A stretch of DNA of 64,000 nucleotides from Lentilitoribacter sp. Alg239-R112. Its GTDB lineage: Bacteria > Pseudomonadota > Alphaproteobacteria > Rhizobiales > Rhizobiaceae. A model generated the notes under the pieces. That model saw only the letters and a list, made by a program, of their open reading frames with translations, made no database searches and was not told where the DNA came from. Positions 1 through 7,819 of the stretch are shown here, piece by piece (the first letter of the stretch is position 1; every line of letters begins with the position of its first letter). The DNA is taken from the NCBI RefSeq assembly GCF_900537175.1, contig NZ_LS999833.1:620001-684000 (forward strand), read 5' to 3'. Made by a program: the position numbers and the translations under genes.

Positions 1-184
1 TGTTCTCGTAGTCGCAGCAAGCAGCCATCGACAAGCATCATTTGACGGTGCGAATTTTGTGATGGACTTCTTGAAAACCGACGCGCCCTTTTGGAAAAAG
101 GAACATCTCAAAGGTGGCTCCTCTGGTGATTGGGTTGATGCAAAAGACAAAGATGATGCGGCAAAAGATAAGTGGTTTAGATAA
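1..184 (+). CDS. moaE: Molybdopterin synthase catalytic subunit MoaE, C-terminal end (truncated by window edge)
   Basis: Only the last 60 codons are present, read from base 2 to a TAA at 182-184; the start lies outside the window. The peptide reads VLVVAASSHRQASF, then FVMDFLKTDAPFWKKE, and ends in a WVDAKDKD region. This is the typical C-terminus of MoaE, the large subunit of molybdopterin synthase, which inserts sulfur into precursor Z during molybdenum cofactor synthesis in the cytoplasm. The conserved SSHR and PFWKKE segments carry residues that bind substrate in the family. The usual partner MoaD is presumably upstream, outside the window. The next gene starts about 160 bp downstream, so this is probably the last gene of its unit. 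Confidence 0.85.
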   Translation, partial: VLVVAASSHRQASFDGANFVMDFLKTDAPFWKKEHLKGGSSGDWVDAKDKDDAAKDKWFR

Positions 185-347
185 CCATCTCAAATCAATT
201 TGTTAACTAACGCGCGTATTGCATGAGACATATGTATTCATAATCTCATTGTAGTTAAAAATATCGCGATCAAGTTAACCTATTTTTTCTAAATCACTTC
301 TATCTTCCAAAACTCATTTTCATATTGGGATCTAGGGGTGGATTATT

Positions 348-875
348 ATGGAACGACTGCTTACGCTCGGCTTGTCTTTTTACTGGTTTTTATTTTGGTT
401 ATTTAATGGCTTGGATAAGGTTCTACATGGACAGGATCTTGGCTTATTTATCTGGAGTGGCAAAGATCGCTCTACGCAATTTTCAGGCTATCTGGAAAAA
501 ATTGGATGGTCGCAAGGCGCACATGACTATCTTATGATGATGTTATTCGTTATCGAAATCATTATCGCAATCGCATTTTTACGCGCTCTTATCACCATTG
601 TTCGTCTCAAGTCATTTGGCAAATTCCTGCCTCATGAGACCATAAAACTGCCCATCTTGCTCTCAATTTTATGTTTCACAGGTTTCTCTGTTTGGGACGT
701 TATTGTCGGTGATCGCGCAGAACTTTGGGAGCATGGAACCTATATTGTGGCACTGGGCACGACTTGGATAATTGCAAGTTTCGAAAGCCTACTTGATGTA
801 GTGCCGCGCGAAAAATATATGGGTGTCGAAAGACGCAAACCAGACGTGGAAGACCGCCGCCGCGCCAACGCTTAG
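348..875 (+). CDS. Small integral membrane protein, function unknown
   Basis: The 175-residue product has four hydrophobic segments, at about residues 5-22, 61-85, 101-121 and 129-150. It ends in a charged, arginine-rich cytoplasmic tail. A GGTGGA stretch upstream of ATG 348 can serve as ribosome binding site. I recognise no catalytic motif and cannot assign a family; it resembles conserved hypothetical membrane proteins of Hyphomicrobiales. It stands alone between moaE and the aminotransferase, with gaps of about 160 and 210 bp, so it is probably transcribed on its own. An overlapping reading frame starting at 325 is only a shadow. Confidence 0.7.
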   Translation: MERLLTLGLSFYWFLFWLFNGLDKVLHGQDLGLFIWSGKDRSTQFSGYLEKIGWSQGAHDYLMMMLFVIEIIIAIAFLRALITIVRLKSFGKFLPHETIKLPILLSILCFTGFSVWDVIVGDRAELWEHGTYIVALGTTWIIASFESLLDVVPREKYMGVERRKPDVEDRRRANA

Positions 876-905
876 CCGTTGTTTCTTCCAGATGCAGATA
901 CATTG

Positions 906-928
906 CAGCCAGAGCAAATTTCTGGCTG
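906..928 (+). terminator. Perfect 8-bp hairpin after the membrane protein gene
   Basis: CAGCCAGA and TCTGGCTG form a perfect 8-bp stem around a 7-nt loop, 31 bp after the stop codon. No U-run follows, so it is a weak terminator candidate or an mRNA-end stabiliser. Confidence 0.3.
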
Positions 929-1083
929 TATAAGGTTGACAAAACTGGCATCGTGACATTCTGCGCATATAAACATTTTCTTTTTTTATACTTGCTGCTG
1001 GACAGAAGCATTAAATTGCTTTTGTCTGTGTTTTCACATTCATAACATGCGCTTTATCCCGCACCTATTTCGGAGACATATTC

Positions 1084-2208
1084 ATGGCTGGTCTACTTCC
1101 TCACATTGACCCTGATGGGCACCTCGAATTCTCGGTGGTCTTTACTGACCGCTCGCTCAATTCCATGTCGAAAAAATATCAGGGTGTCATGAACGACATC
1201 TCCGCTTCTATGAAGTCGGTTTATTCTGCTGATGGCGTAGCCATTGTTCCCGGCGGTGGCACTTTTGCCATGGAAGCCGTTGCGCGGCAATTTACAACCG
1301 GCAAAAAAGCCATGGTCGTTCGCAATGGCTGGTTCAGCTTTCGTTGGACGCAGATTTTTGAAACTGGTGATATTCCCTCGAACGCAAACGTGATGATGGC
1401 CGAACAGTCTCAGGAAAACACGCAAGCGCAATTTTCGCCCTACCCAATTGAAGACCTGGTGAAAGAGATTAAATCTGCAAAACCAGATGTGGTGTTTGCC
1501 CCTCATGTCGAAACATCAGCAGGCCTGATTTTGCCAGATGACTACATCAAAAAAGTTGGTGAGGCTGTTCATTCTTATGGCGGTTTGTTCGTACTTGATT
1601 GCATAGCATCTGGCTGCATTTGGGTCGACATGAAAGAATGTCATGTGGATGTGCTTATCAGCGCGCCGCAAAAAGGCTGGTCAGCATCTCCCGCAGCCGG
1701 TCTTGTTATGTTGAGCGAACACGCAATCGCAATCATGGCAGATACCCAAAGCACAAGCTTTGCCTGCGATTTAAAAAAGTGGTTTGAAATCATGAATGCC
1801 TATGAAAATGGTGGTCATGCGTACCATGCAACTATGCCAACAGACGCACTCTTAGGCTTTCGCGATACCATCAACGAAGTCGAAGCCATCGGCTTTGCAA
1901 AAGCCAAAGAAGCGCAATATGAGCTCGGTAAGCGCGTGAGAGAGCTATTGAAGTCAAAAGGCTACAAAAGCGTCGCCGCTGATGGTTTTGGAGCCCCTGG
2001 TGTCGTTGTGAGCTTTACCACCGACCCTGACATTCAAAACGGCAAAAAATTTGCTGCACAAGGCTTGCAAATTGCGGCTGGCGTGCCCCTTCGTTGTAAT
2101 GAACCGGAAGATTATAGCTCATTTCGTATAGGCCTGTTTGGGCTCGATAAGTTACAGAACATTGATCGAACCATTGGTCATCTTGAGGCTGCCCTAGACG
2201 CAATTTAA
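1084..2208 (+). CDS. Class V PLP-dependent aminotransferase (alanine-glyoxylate/serine-pyruvate type)
   Basis: The 374-residue protein is a fold-type I PLP enzyme of the class V family. The PGGGT segment near residues 56-60 is the phosphate-side glycine-rich turn, Asp172 in LFVLD is the residue that pairs with the pyridine nitrogen, and Lys197 in SAPQKGWS is the Schiff-base lysine. Family members move an amino group between alanine or serine and a 2-oxo acid such as glyoxylate. The exact substrate cannot be read from the sequence, and 2-aminoethylphosphonate-type activity is an alternative. GGAG lies 9 bp before ATG 1084. It is monocistronic and converges on the hybrid kinase gene. No residues appear to be missing. 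Confidence 0.8.
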   Translation: MAGLLPHIDPDGHLEFSVVFTDRSLNSMSKKYQGVMNDISASMKSVYSADGVAIVPGGGTFAMEAVARQFTTGKKAMVVRNGWFSFRWTQIFETGDIPSNANVMMAEQSQENTQAQFSPYPIEDLVKEIKSAKPDVVFAPHVETSAGLILPDDYIKKVGEAVHSYGGLFVLDCIASGCIWVDMKECHVDVLISAPQKGWSASPAAGLVMLSEHAIAIMADTQSTSFACDLKKWFEIMNAYENGGHAYHATMPTDALLGFRDTINEVEAIGFAKAKEAQYELGKRVRELLKSKGYKSVAADGFGAPGVVVSFTTDPDIQNGKKFAAQGLQIAAGVPLRCNEPEDYSSFRIGLFGLDKLQNIDRTIGHLEAALDAI

Positions 2209-2232
2209 CACGCACTTTGGAACAAGTTCCTA

Positions 2233-2271
2233 AAAATATTGTGGCGGTCAGTTTATGCGCTCGCCGCCACA
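2233..2271 (-). terminator. Terminator-like hairpin spanning the stop of the hybrid kinase
   Basis: On the minus strand TGTGGCGG and CCGCCACA form a perfect 8-bp stem enclosing the last codons and the TAA of the kinase. An ATATTTTT tract follows. The long 16-nt loop lowers confidence. It sits between two convergent genes. Confidence 0.45.
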
Positions 2272-5189
2272 TCGGACTTCTCAAACCAAGCCGTTAACTT
2301 GTCAGCAAGAGCATCAGGCGAAATTGGTTTGGACAGATAATCATCCATCCCAACCTCGAAGCACTTTTCCATATCGCCCTTAAGAGCATGAGCCGTCACA
2401 CCTATGATAGGTACTCTTATGCCTTTATCAGCTTCAATTTTGCGAATTTCTTGTGTTGCCTGATGGCCATTCATAATGGGCATAGAAACATCCATCAGAA
2501 CAAGACTAGGCAAATGTTTTTGGTAAAGTGCAACACCTTGTTGTCCATTGTGGGCGATTTTGAATTTATATCCAACATTTTTCAAAATTTGCGTAAAGAC
2601 GATTTGGTTTACTTCATTATCTTCACAAACCAAAATATCTATTTTGGCATCATCTTGAACCCTATCAGCCAAATTCTCGACCACCGCGTCTTTTGCACTT
2701 TTTTTGTCTATCACGACAGGTGGTGTCGCAATCTGACGTGCTGGCACAACATTTGGTTTATTGGAGCTGGCATCTTGCAACACATCAACAATTGTTTTCA
2801 ACAAATGCGATGAGCGCGTCGGTTTGGTCAGATGAGCCTGAATACCTAGACTTGAGAACAAGCGTCCATTTTCAGTTTGATCAACGGACGTCAACATAAT
2901 GATTGGTACATCTATATAGCGTGCATCAGATCTAAGTGCTGCAACAACTTCACTTCCAGTCATTTCAGGCATTTGAAAATCAAGAATAATGCAGTTAACT
3001 TTCAATTTTTGTGTATGCGCAGCATCCATGAAAGCCAGAGCTTCGCGCCCTGAATTAGCAGCGGCACACTCGAACCCCCACGATGCCATTTGTTCTCGCA
3101 ATATAGATCGGTTGACTTTATTGTCATCAACAACAAGTATCCGCGCACCGGAAACATCCGCTGAATGTTTATCCTGCCTTTGGCTTTCATCGATCCGCAA
3201 TGAAATTTCAAACCAGAATGTCGTGCCCTTACCATGTTCACTGATTACACCAAAGTCACCACCCATCAAATTTATAAGTGATGAAGCGATAGATAGGCCC
3301 AAGCCGGTTCCCTCATGCTTTCGCGAGGAGGATGCATCAACTTGAGAGAATTTATCAAATACCTTTTTGACATCTTCTTTTGGGATACCAATACCCGTGT
3401 CCTCGATCTCAAATCGTAACTTTTGTATCTTATCAGAACCAACTTGCCTCAGGTCGCCAACAGCCATTACATTGGCATACACATGCCCTTCTTCTGTGAA
3501 TTTTACTGCATTCCCCATCATATTAGTGATGATCTGGCGAAGCCGACCAACATCACCAATAACGAAATCGGAGATCTGTGGGTCTATACGCACCAGGAAC
3601 TCAAGATCTTTTTCGGCAGCTTTAGACGATACAAGTGTCGCCACATCTTCCACCGCCTCAGCAAGTTTAAAAGGCGCTGGATCAAGTTCCATTTTGCCAG
3701 CATCGATTTTGGAGAAATCTAGAATATCATTGATAATGGTTAGAAGAGAGGCACCAGACTTTACAATCACGTCTGTAAACATCGATTGTTTGGCATCTAA
3801 TTCTGTTTTGGCCAACAACTCAGCCATACCCATAACACCGTTCATCGGCGTCCGAATTTCATGGCTCATATTTGCCAGAAACTCACTCTTAGCTCTTTCT
3901 GCTTCTTCCGCTTTTTCACGCGCCTGCGACATCTCCGTCACATCTGTGTAAGTTACAATTGCGCCAGAACCTTTGCGAGGTGTAACCTCGGCGAGTAAAC
4001 TACGGCCAGACGGTGTCAGACGATCAATCTGATATGCAACATTATTGACGAGGCAGTTACGCATCTGCTCAACAGCGGCTTTAGCTTGGTCAGCACCATA
4101 ATCACCGCGCTTAACTGAGTAGCGGATCATAGCTTCCATGCTACAACCTACTTCAAGTAAATGCGGTGGTACCTCTAATAATACCGCAGCCTTTGCATTG
4201 GAAAAGACTATCCTATCTCCATCCAGGACAATAAAGCCCTGTGCCATTTGGTGGGCAGCTTCGTCATGCATCGAATGCAGCTGCTTTGTGCGATTTCTGG
4301 CTTTCTCTAATTCAACTTCTCGCTGTTGATCGTCTGTAATATCTGTGAAGGTTACAATCTCACCACCTTCAGGACGGTGCACAACATAAGACTGGATCAC
4401 ACGCCCATTCGGAATATGCGCAATGCTTGAAAGATCTTGCCCATCTTTTATACCCTCTACAAACTCTCTGTAGCTTTTATCTACATCATCGGTTTCACCA
4501 AAGTCTCCGCGGGCTATGAGGTATTTCAGATGCCCTTCATAAGGTTTGCCACGAGCTAAAAAGTCTTCGCTTATATCTAAAAATTCATTAGCTCGTTTGT
4601 TGCAAAACAAGATCGTTTTACAATCGTGAACCAAGATACCTTGCGCCATAGATTGAGCCGCGGCGTCCAATATTGTGTTTAACTCATGGCTTTGGCTTCT
4701 GACATCCTGGAGTTCGGCTTCATAGGCATGATCCATCGTAATGTCGGTAAGTGTAACAATCTCGCCACCTCCAGGTCGTGCCTTTGCGTCGGTCTTAATT
4801 GCCAAACCATTTGGAAGTTTAATAACAGTATTACGATCAGTTCCTTCAACCGTGTTATTGATGATATATTCTATAAATTCATCAGCATCGTCTATATGAC
4901 CGAAGTCTCCACGATTGATACGGTATCTAACGAACTCTTTTATTGACTTACCAGCCGCCAAAAATTCTTCTGAAACGTCCAAAATCTCATTCGCGCGCTT
5001 GTTGCAAAACAGAATATTTGTCGCATCGTGGACAAAAATACCCTGCGCCATGATTTCTGTCGTATCTTTCCACAGAGTTGAAAGTTTTCGCAGATGTTCA
5101 AGCTCTTGCACCTCCGACATACTCAAATCATTACGATTTTCAACGTCAATTGAGGGTACTATATCTTGGGTGTCACGACGATCAGCCAT
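2253..5189 (-). CDS. Hybrid sensor histidine kinase with three tandem PAS repeats and two receiver domains
   Basis: The 978-residue protein has no obvious membrane segment, so it is likely a cytoplasmic sensor. Three similar PAS-like units (about residues 40-155, 170-285 and 305-420) each open with a MAQG motif followed by a V-x-D core, and each ends in a TDIT or TDVT motif. The HisKA box has His443 in SHEIRTPMNG. The ATPase domain shows Asn560, DTGIGIP at 597-603 and GTGLGL at 627-632. Two receivers follow, with phosphoacceptor aspartates Asp737 and Asp900 and lysines in LTKP and LSKP. There is no C-terminal Hpt domain, so a separate phosphotransfer protein is probably needed. It is transcribed alone. 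The signal and target are unknown. Confidence 0.9.
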   Translation of the reverse strand: MADRRDTQDIVPSIDVENRNDLSMSEVQELEHLRKLSTLWKDTTEIMAQGIFVHDATNILFCNKRANEILDVSEEFLAAGKSIKEFVRYRINRGDFGHIDDADEFIEYIINNTVEGTDRNTVIKLPNGLAIKTDAKARPGGGEIVTLTDITMDHAYEAELQDVRSQSHELNTILDAAAQSMAQGILVHDCKTILFCNKRANEFLDISEDFLARGKPYEGHLKYLIARGDFGETDDVDKSYREFVEGIKDGQDLSSIAHIPNGRVIQSYVVHRPEGGEIVTFTDITDDQQREVELEKARNRTKQLHSMHDEAAHQMAQGFIVLDGDRIVFSNAKAAVLLEVPPHLLEVGCSMEAMIRYSVKRGDYGADQAKAAVEQMRNCLVNNVAYQIDRLTPSGRSLLAEVTPRKGSGAIVTYTDVTEMSQAREKAEEAERAKSEFLANMSHEIRTPMNGVMGMAELLAKTELDAKQSMFTDVIVKSGASLLTIINDILDFSKIDAGKMELDPAPFKLAEAVEDVATLVSSKAAEKDLEFLVRIDPQISDFVIGDVGRLRQIITNMMGNAVKFTEEGHVYANVMAVGDLRQVGSDKIQKLRFEIEDTGIGIPKEDVKKVFDKFSQVDASSSRKHEGTGLGLSIASSLINLMGGDFGVISEHGKGTTFWFEISLRIDESQRQDKHSADVSGARILVVDDNKVNRSILREQMASWGFECAAANSGREALAFMDAAHTQKLKVNCIILDFQMPEMTGSEVVAALRSDARYIDVPIIMLTSVDQTENGRLFSSLGIQAHLTKPTRSSHLLKTIVDVLQDASSNKPNVVPARQIATPPVVIDKKSAKDAVVENLADRVQDDAKIDILVCEDNEVNQIVFTQILKNVGYKFKIAHNGQQGVALYQKHLPSLVLMDVSMPIMNGHQATQEIRKIEADKGIRVPIIGVTAHALKGDMEKCFEVGMDDYLSKPISPDALADKLTAWFEKSDVAASA

Positions 5190-5337
5190 TTAGGTCTTTA
5201 ATTCCTTAGCACTAAGCGTGCGATTAGAGACCATTAGGGTAAATTATATATTACCAAACACTCCAAGCTTTCACCACTAAAATAGGTCTTCTGTGCGTGA
5301 TGAACTGGTATAACGCTTCTCCAGTTGGCCTGCTGGC

Positions 5338-5370
5338 AAAAAAAACCGAGGCTGAAACTCAGCCCCGGCT
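5338..5370 (-). terminator. Rho-independent terminator of ndk
   Basis: On the minus strand CCGGGGCTGA and TCAGCCTCGG form a 10-bp stem with one G-U pair and a 3-nt loop, followed by eight T residues. It lies about 30 bp after the ndk stop. Confidence 0.85.
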
Positions 5371-5397
5371 TAATTGACCAAAATTGCTTGAACGCTA

Positions 5398-5820
5398 TTA
5401 GCCAACAAGTTCTGTTTCTGAAAACCAGTAGCCGATTTCGCGAGCAGCTGTTTCAGGCGCATCTGAACCATGTACAGAATTTTCGCCAAGTGACAATGCG
5501 AAGTCCTTACGGATTGTGCCTTCGTCAGCATCAGCCGGGTTGGTTGCACCCATGATTTCGCGGTTTGCAGCAATTGCATTGTCTTTTTCAAGTACTTGAA
5601 CAATTGTCGGGCCGGATGACATAAATTCTGTCAGTTCGCCGAAGAATGGGCGTTCGCTGTGCTCTGCATAAAAACCTTCAGCTTCGCGAAGGCTCATCCA
5701 TACGCGTTTAGAAGCAACGACGCGAAAACCCGCATCTTCAAAACGCTTTGTGATCGCGCCTGTTAGGTTACGCTTTGTTGCATCGGGCTTGATCATCGAA
5801 AAAGTGCGTTCGATCGCCAT
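5398..5820 (-). CDS. ndk: Nucleoside diphosphate kinase
   Basis: This 140-residue enzyme transfers the gamma phosphate of ATP to nucleoside diphosphates through a phosphohistidine. The N-terminus [18 protein letters not shown] is typical of the family, and the catalytic His117 lies in GENSVHGSD. Length matches the family. An ATG five codons upstream (5835) is in frame, but AAGGA sits 8 bp before ATG 5820 and nothing comparable precedes the upstream one, so 5820 is preferred. A strong terminator follows the gene. In the usual catalytic scheme the enzyme needs no partner, and nothing here suggests an operon. Confidence 0.97.
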   Translation of the reverse strand: MAIERTFSMIKPDATKRNLTGAITKRFEDAGFRVVASKRVWMSLREAEGFYAEHSERPFFGELTEFMSSGPTIVQVLEKDNAIAANREIMGATNPADADEGTIRKDFALSLGENSVHGSDAPETAAREIGYWFSETELVG

Positions 5821-6003
5821 AATAATATCCTTCATTTTGGGAGTATAAAAATCATAGTTAGAAATCTTGGAGCACGGCCATATTGCCTATAACACATGCT
5901 TTCGGCGGCTTCTTACCCGCGTTTTGGCCTTTAAACAAGGCCTGCATGTCGATTTGATGACAGATGGTCAATATTGTGAGCAGCCAACCTATCGTTTGCA
6001 GGC

Positions 6004-6708
6004 TTACTTTACCACCAAACTGGCAGCACCTACCTTGCGACCAAGCCCATCATGTAGCTCCAAACAACGCTCAAACCATTTCATAACCAGATGATCGACC
6101 GGCAAAAGCGGTTTGACTGAGCAAATCCGCGCCCATTGAAACGCACCAAAGACAATGTAATCTGCAAAAATTGGTGACTCACCACCAAAAAAAGGCTGGG
6201 AACGCAGCATATGTCCAAGCGGCTTGATCCGATTAGGAAACTCTGCAAGCCACTCCTCGCGCTCGCCTGTTACTGTGCTTAGTGACTTGCCAATTAAGCC
6301 TTCCCGATGCGGTATAAAATACTCCTGATCATCTGAACCCAGCATATTGCCGATCTCTTCAACTGCAACTGTACTGACGGTTGGGTGGATCATGGTCTGA
6401 CACCAGCTTTCAACGAATTTGGAAAGCGATTTCCCACCCTCTCCATCAAACAGGCTTGGTTTTTCAGGATATGTTTCGTCCAAATAGAGCGCAATCTTAA
6501 AGCTATCACTTACAACTATATCGCCATCGCGGATTATCGGTACGGTTTTACCGAACCCATTTTCCACTTTAGGAACATCAAGGAATGTCGTGGGTACCGA
6601 TTGAAACTCCAACCCTTTATGAGCCAACGCCATTTTCACCTTCCAGCAATGCGGGCTAAATGGTCGTGATGTATCTTCTCCAACAAGATCGTAGAGCTGA
6701 ATAGTCAT
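6004..6708 (-). CDS. Glutathione S-transferase family protein
   Basis: The 234-residue protein starts with a thioredoxin-like domain (about 1-80). It contains SPHCWKVK at residues 18-25, a cis-proline stretch VPII and an SDS glutathione-contact motif. A helical C-terminal domain follows. The arrangement fits the cytosolic GST superfamily, close to the group that includes beta-etherase-like proteins. Such enzymes conjugate glutathione to electrophiles or reduce bonds with it. Substrate and class cannot be fixed from sequence. The gene is divergent from the metallopeptidase gene (67 bp apart) and lies 183 bp upstream of ndk on the same strand. It is probably a separate unit. Confidence 0.8.
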   Translation of the reverse strand: MTIQLYDLVGEDTSRPFSPHCWKVKMALAHKGLEFQSVPTTFLDVPKVENGFGKTVPIIRDGDIVVSDSFKIALYLDETYPEKPSLFDGEGGKSLSKFVESWCQTMIHPTVSTVAVEEIGNMLGSDDQEYFIPHREGLIGKSLSTVTGEREEWLAEFPNRIKPLGHMLRSQPFFGGESPIFADYIVFGAFQWARICSVKPLLPVDHLVMKWFERCLELHDGLGRKVGAASLVVK

Positions 6709-6774
6709 AAATTTACCTCAACAATAAAACTGTTATAGTCTACCCAGCTTTAAACACGAGAGAGGCACATCTCA

Positions 6775-7575
6775 ATGGTATTTCTATCACTTTTTCGGCT
6801 AACAGTGCGCATTTATACAATCTCGTTCCTAGTCTTTCTTACAATGTTACCTGCTCATGCTTTTGACCCGCAAAGAGTAACCGAACGTGATAATTATATT
6901 ATTGGTAACACGCTGCATGTTGCACTCCATGAGGCAGGGCATATGCTGATTGATCAACTCAAGCTGCCTGTTCTTGGGCAAGAAGAAGATGCCGCCGATA
7001 ACTTCGCAACCATTGCGCTTATCGATCAGGATACTGATCTGGGCGATTTAGCCTTGGCTGATACCGCTCATTTTTGGTTTATGCTTTCAGATAACGCAGA
7101 ACTGGAGGATGCCAGCTTCTTTGATGAGCACGATCTTGATATTCAACGTGCCTATCGCATTGTTTGCCATCTCGTAGGTGTTGACCCGATCGCATTTGAT
7201 TACCTCGCAAAAGCCGCTAATCTGGCAGCTGAGAACTATGATACATGTGGCGCGAATTTTGAGTTAACAGCGGATAGTTGGTTCTCAGTTCTGGAACCTA
7301 ATAAAGCTCCAGACAATCACAGAAATACCTTTCAAATCAATTTTGACAAACCAAAAAGCGAGTTGAAGGAAGCGTATCATATATTGAAACAAGGCGGTGC
7401 AATGGAAGATCTGATAACCATTTTAGACAATTATGTAATGCTTCCAAATCCCATACAAATTCACGCAACCATGTGCGGTGAGGAGAATGCATTCTATGAT
7501 CCAGAAACTGCAACTATTGTGATTTGTTATGAGTTGGTTGAGTTCTACGGGCGTATATTTGATCTAACAAATTGA
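6775..7575 (+). CDS. Secreted DUF4344 putative metallopeptidase
   Basis: The 266-residue precursor begins with a hydrophobic signal peptide ending near AHA at residues 27-29. The mature part contains the zinc-protease motif HEAGH at 52-56, followed by an EEDAAD segment that could supply the third metal ligand. This layout matches the DUF4344 family, annotated as putative metallopeptidases. The four cysteines of the mature part (in IVCH, DTCG, TMCG and VICY) could form disulfides in the periplasm. No substrate is known. It stands alone, divergent from the GST gene. About 240 bp without a gene follow before the chemoreceptor, where I see only AT-rich sequence. Confidence 0.75.
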   Translation: MVFLSLFRLTVRIYTISFLVFLTMLPAHAFDPQRVTERDNYIIGNTLHVALHEAGHMLIDQLKLPVLGQEEDAADNFATIALIDQDTDLGDLALADTAHFWFMLSDNAELEDASFFDEHDLDIQRAYRIVCHLVGVDPIAFDYLAKAANLAAENYDTCGANFELTADSWFSVLEPNKAPDNHRNTFQINFDKPKSELKEAYHILKQGGAMEDLITILDNYVMLPNPIQIHATMCGEENAFYDPETATIVICYELVEFYGRIFDLTN

Positions 7576-7819
7576 AATCAACCAAATACAACCCAAAAGA
7601 GCTTAAATGAAGTTCAAATATCATTTATACTTGGAACTAGATTCGATTTACATCAATTATTCTACCTAATAGTTCGTGGCAGAGTATTAAGCCTTTATTG
7701 AGTACTTTAGCACAAATTTACACTATGAGAGGTCGATTCCCCCAAAAATTTCGACTAGCATGAAGCGATTCTCGGGCTTTTGTTCATGAAATTGATTATT
7801 TCTACCGTGAGGTGCGCTC

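Noticed and set aside
3367-3951. 194-residue open frame antisense to the hybrid kinase
   Set aside because: It has low-complexity Ser/Thr/Ile composition typical of a reverse-strand shadow over the HisKA/ATPase coding region.
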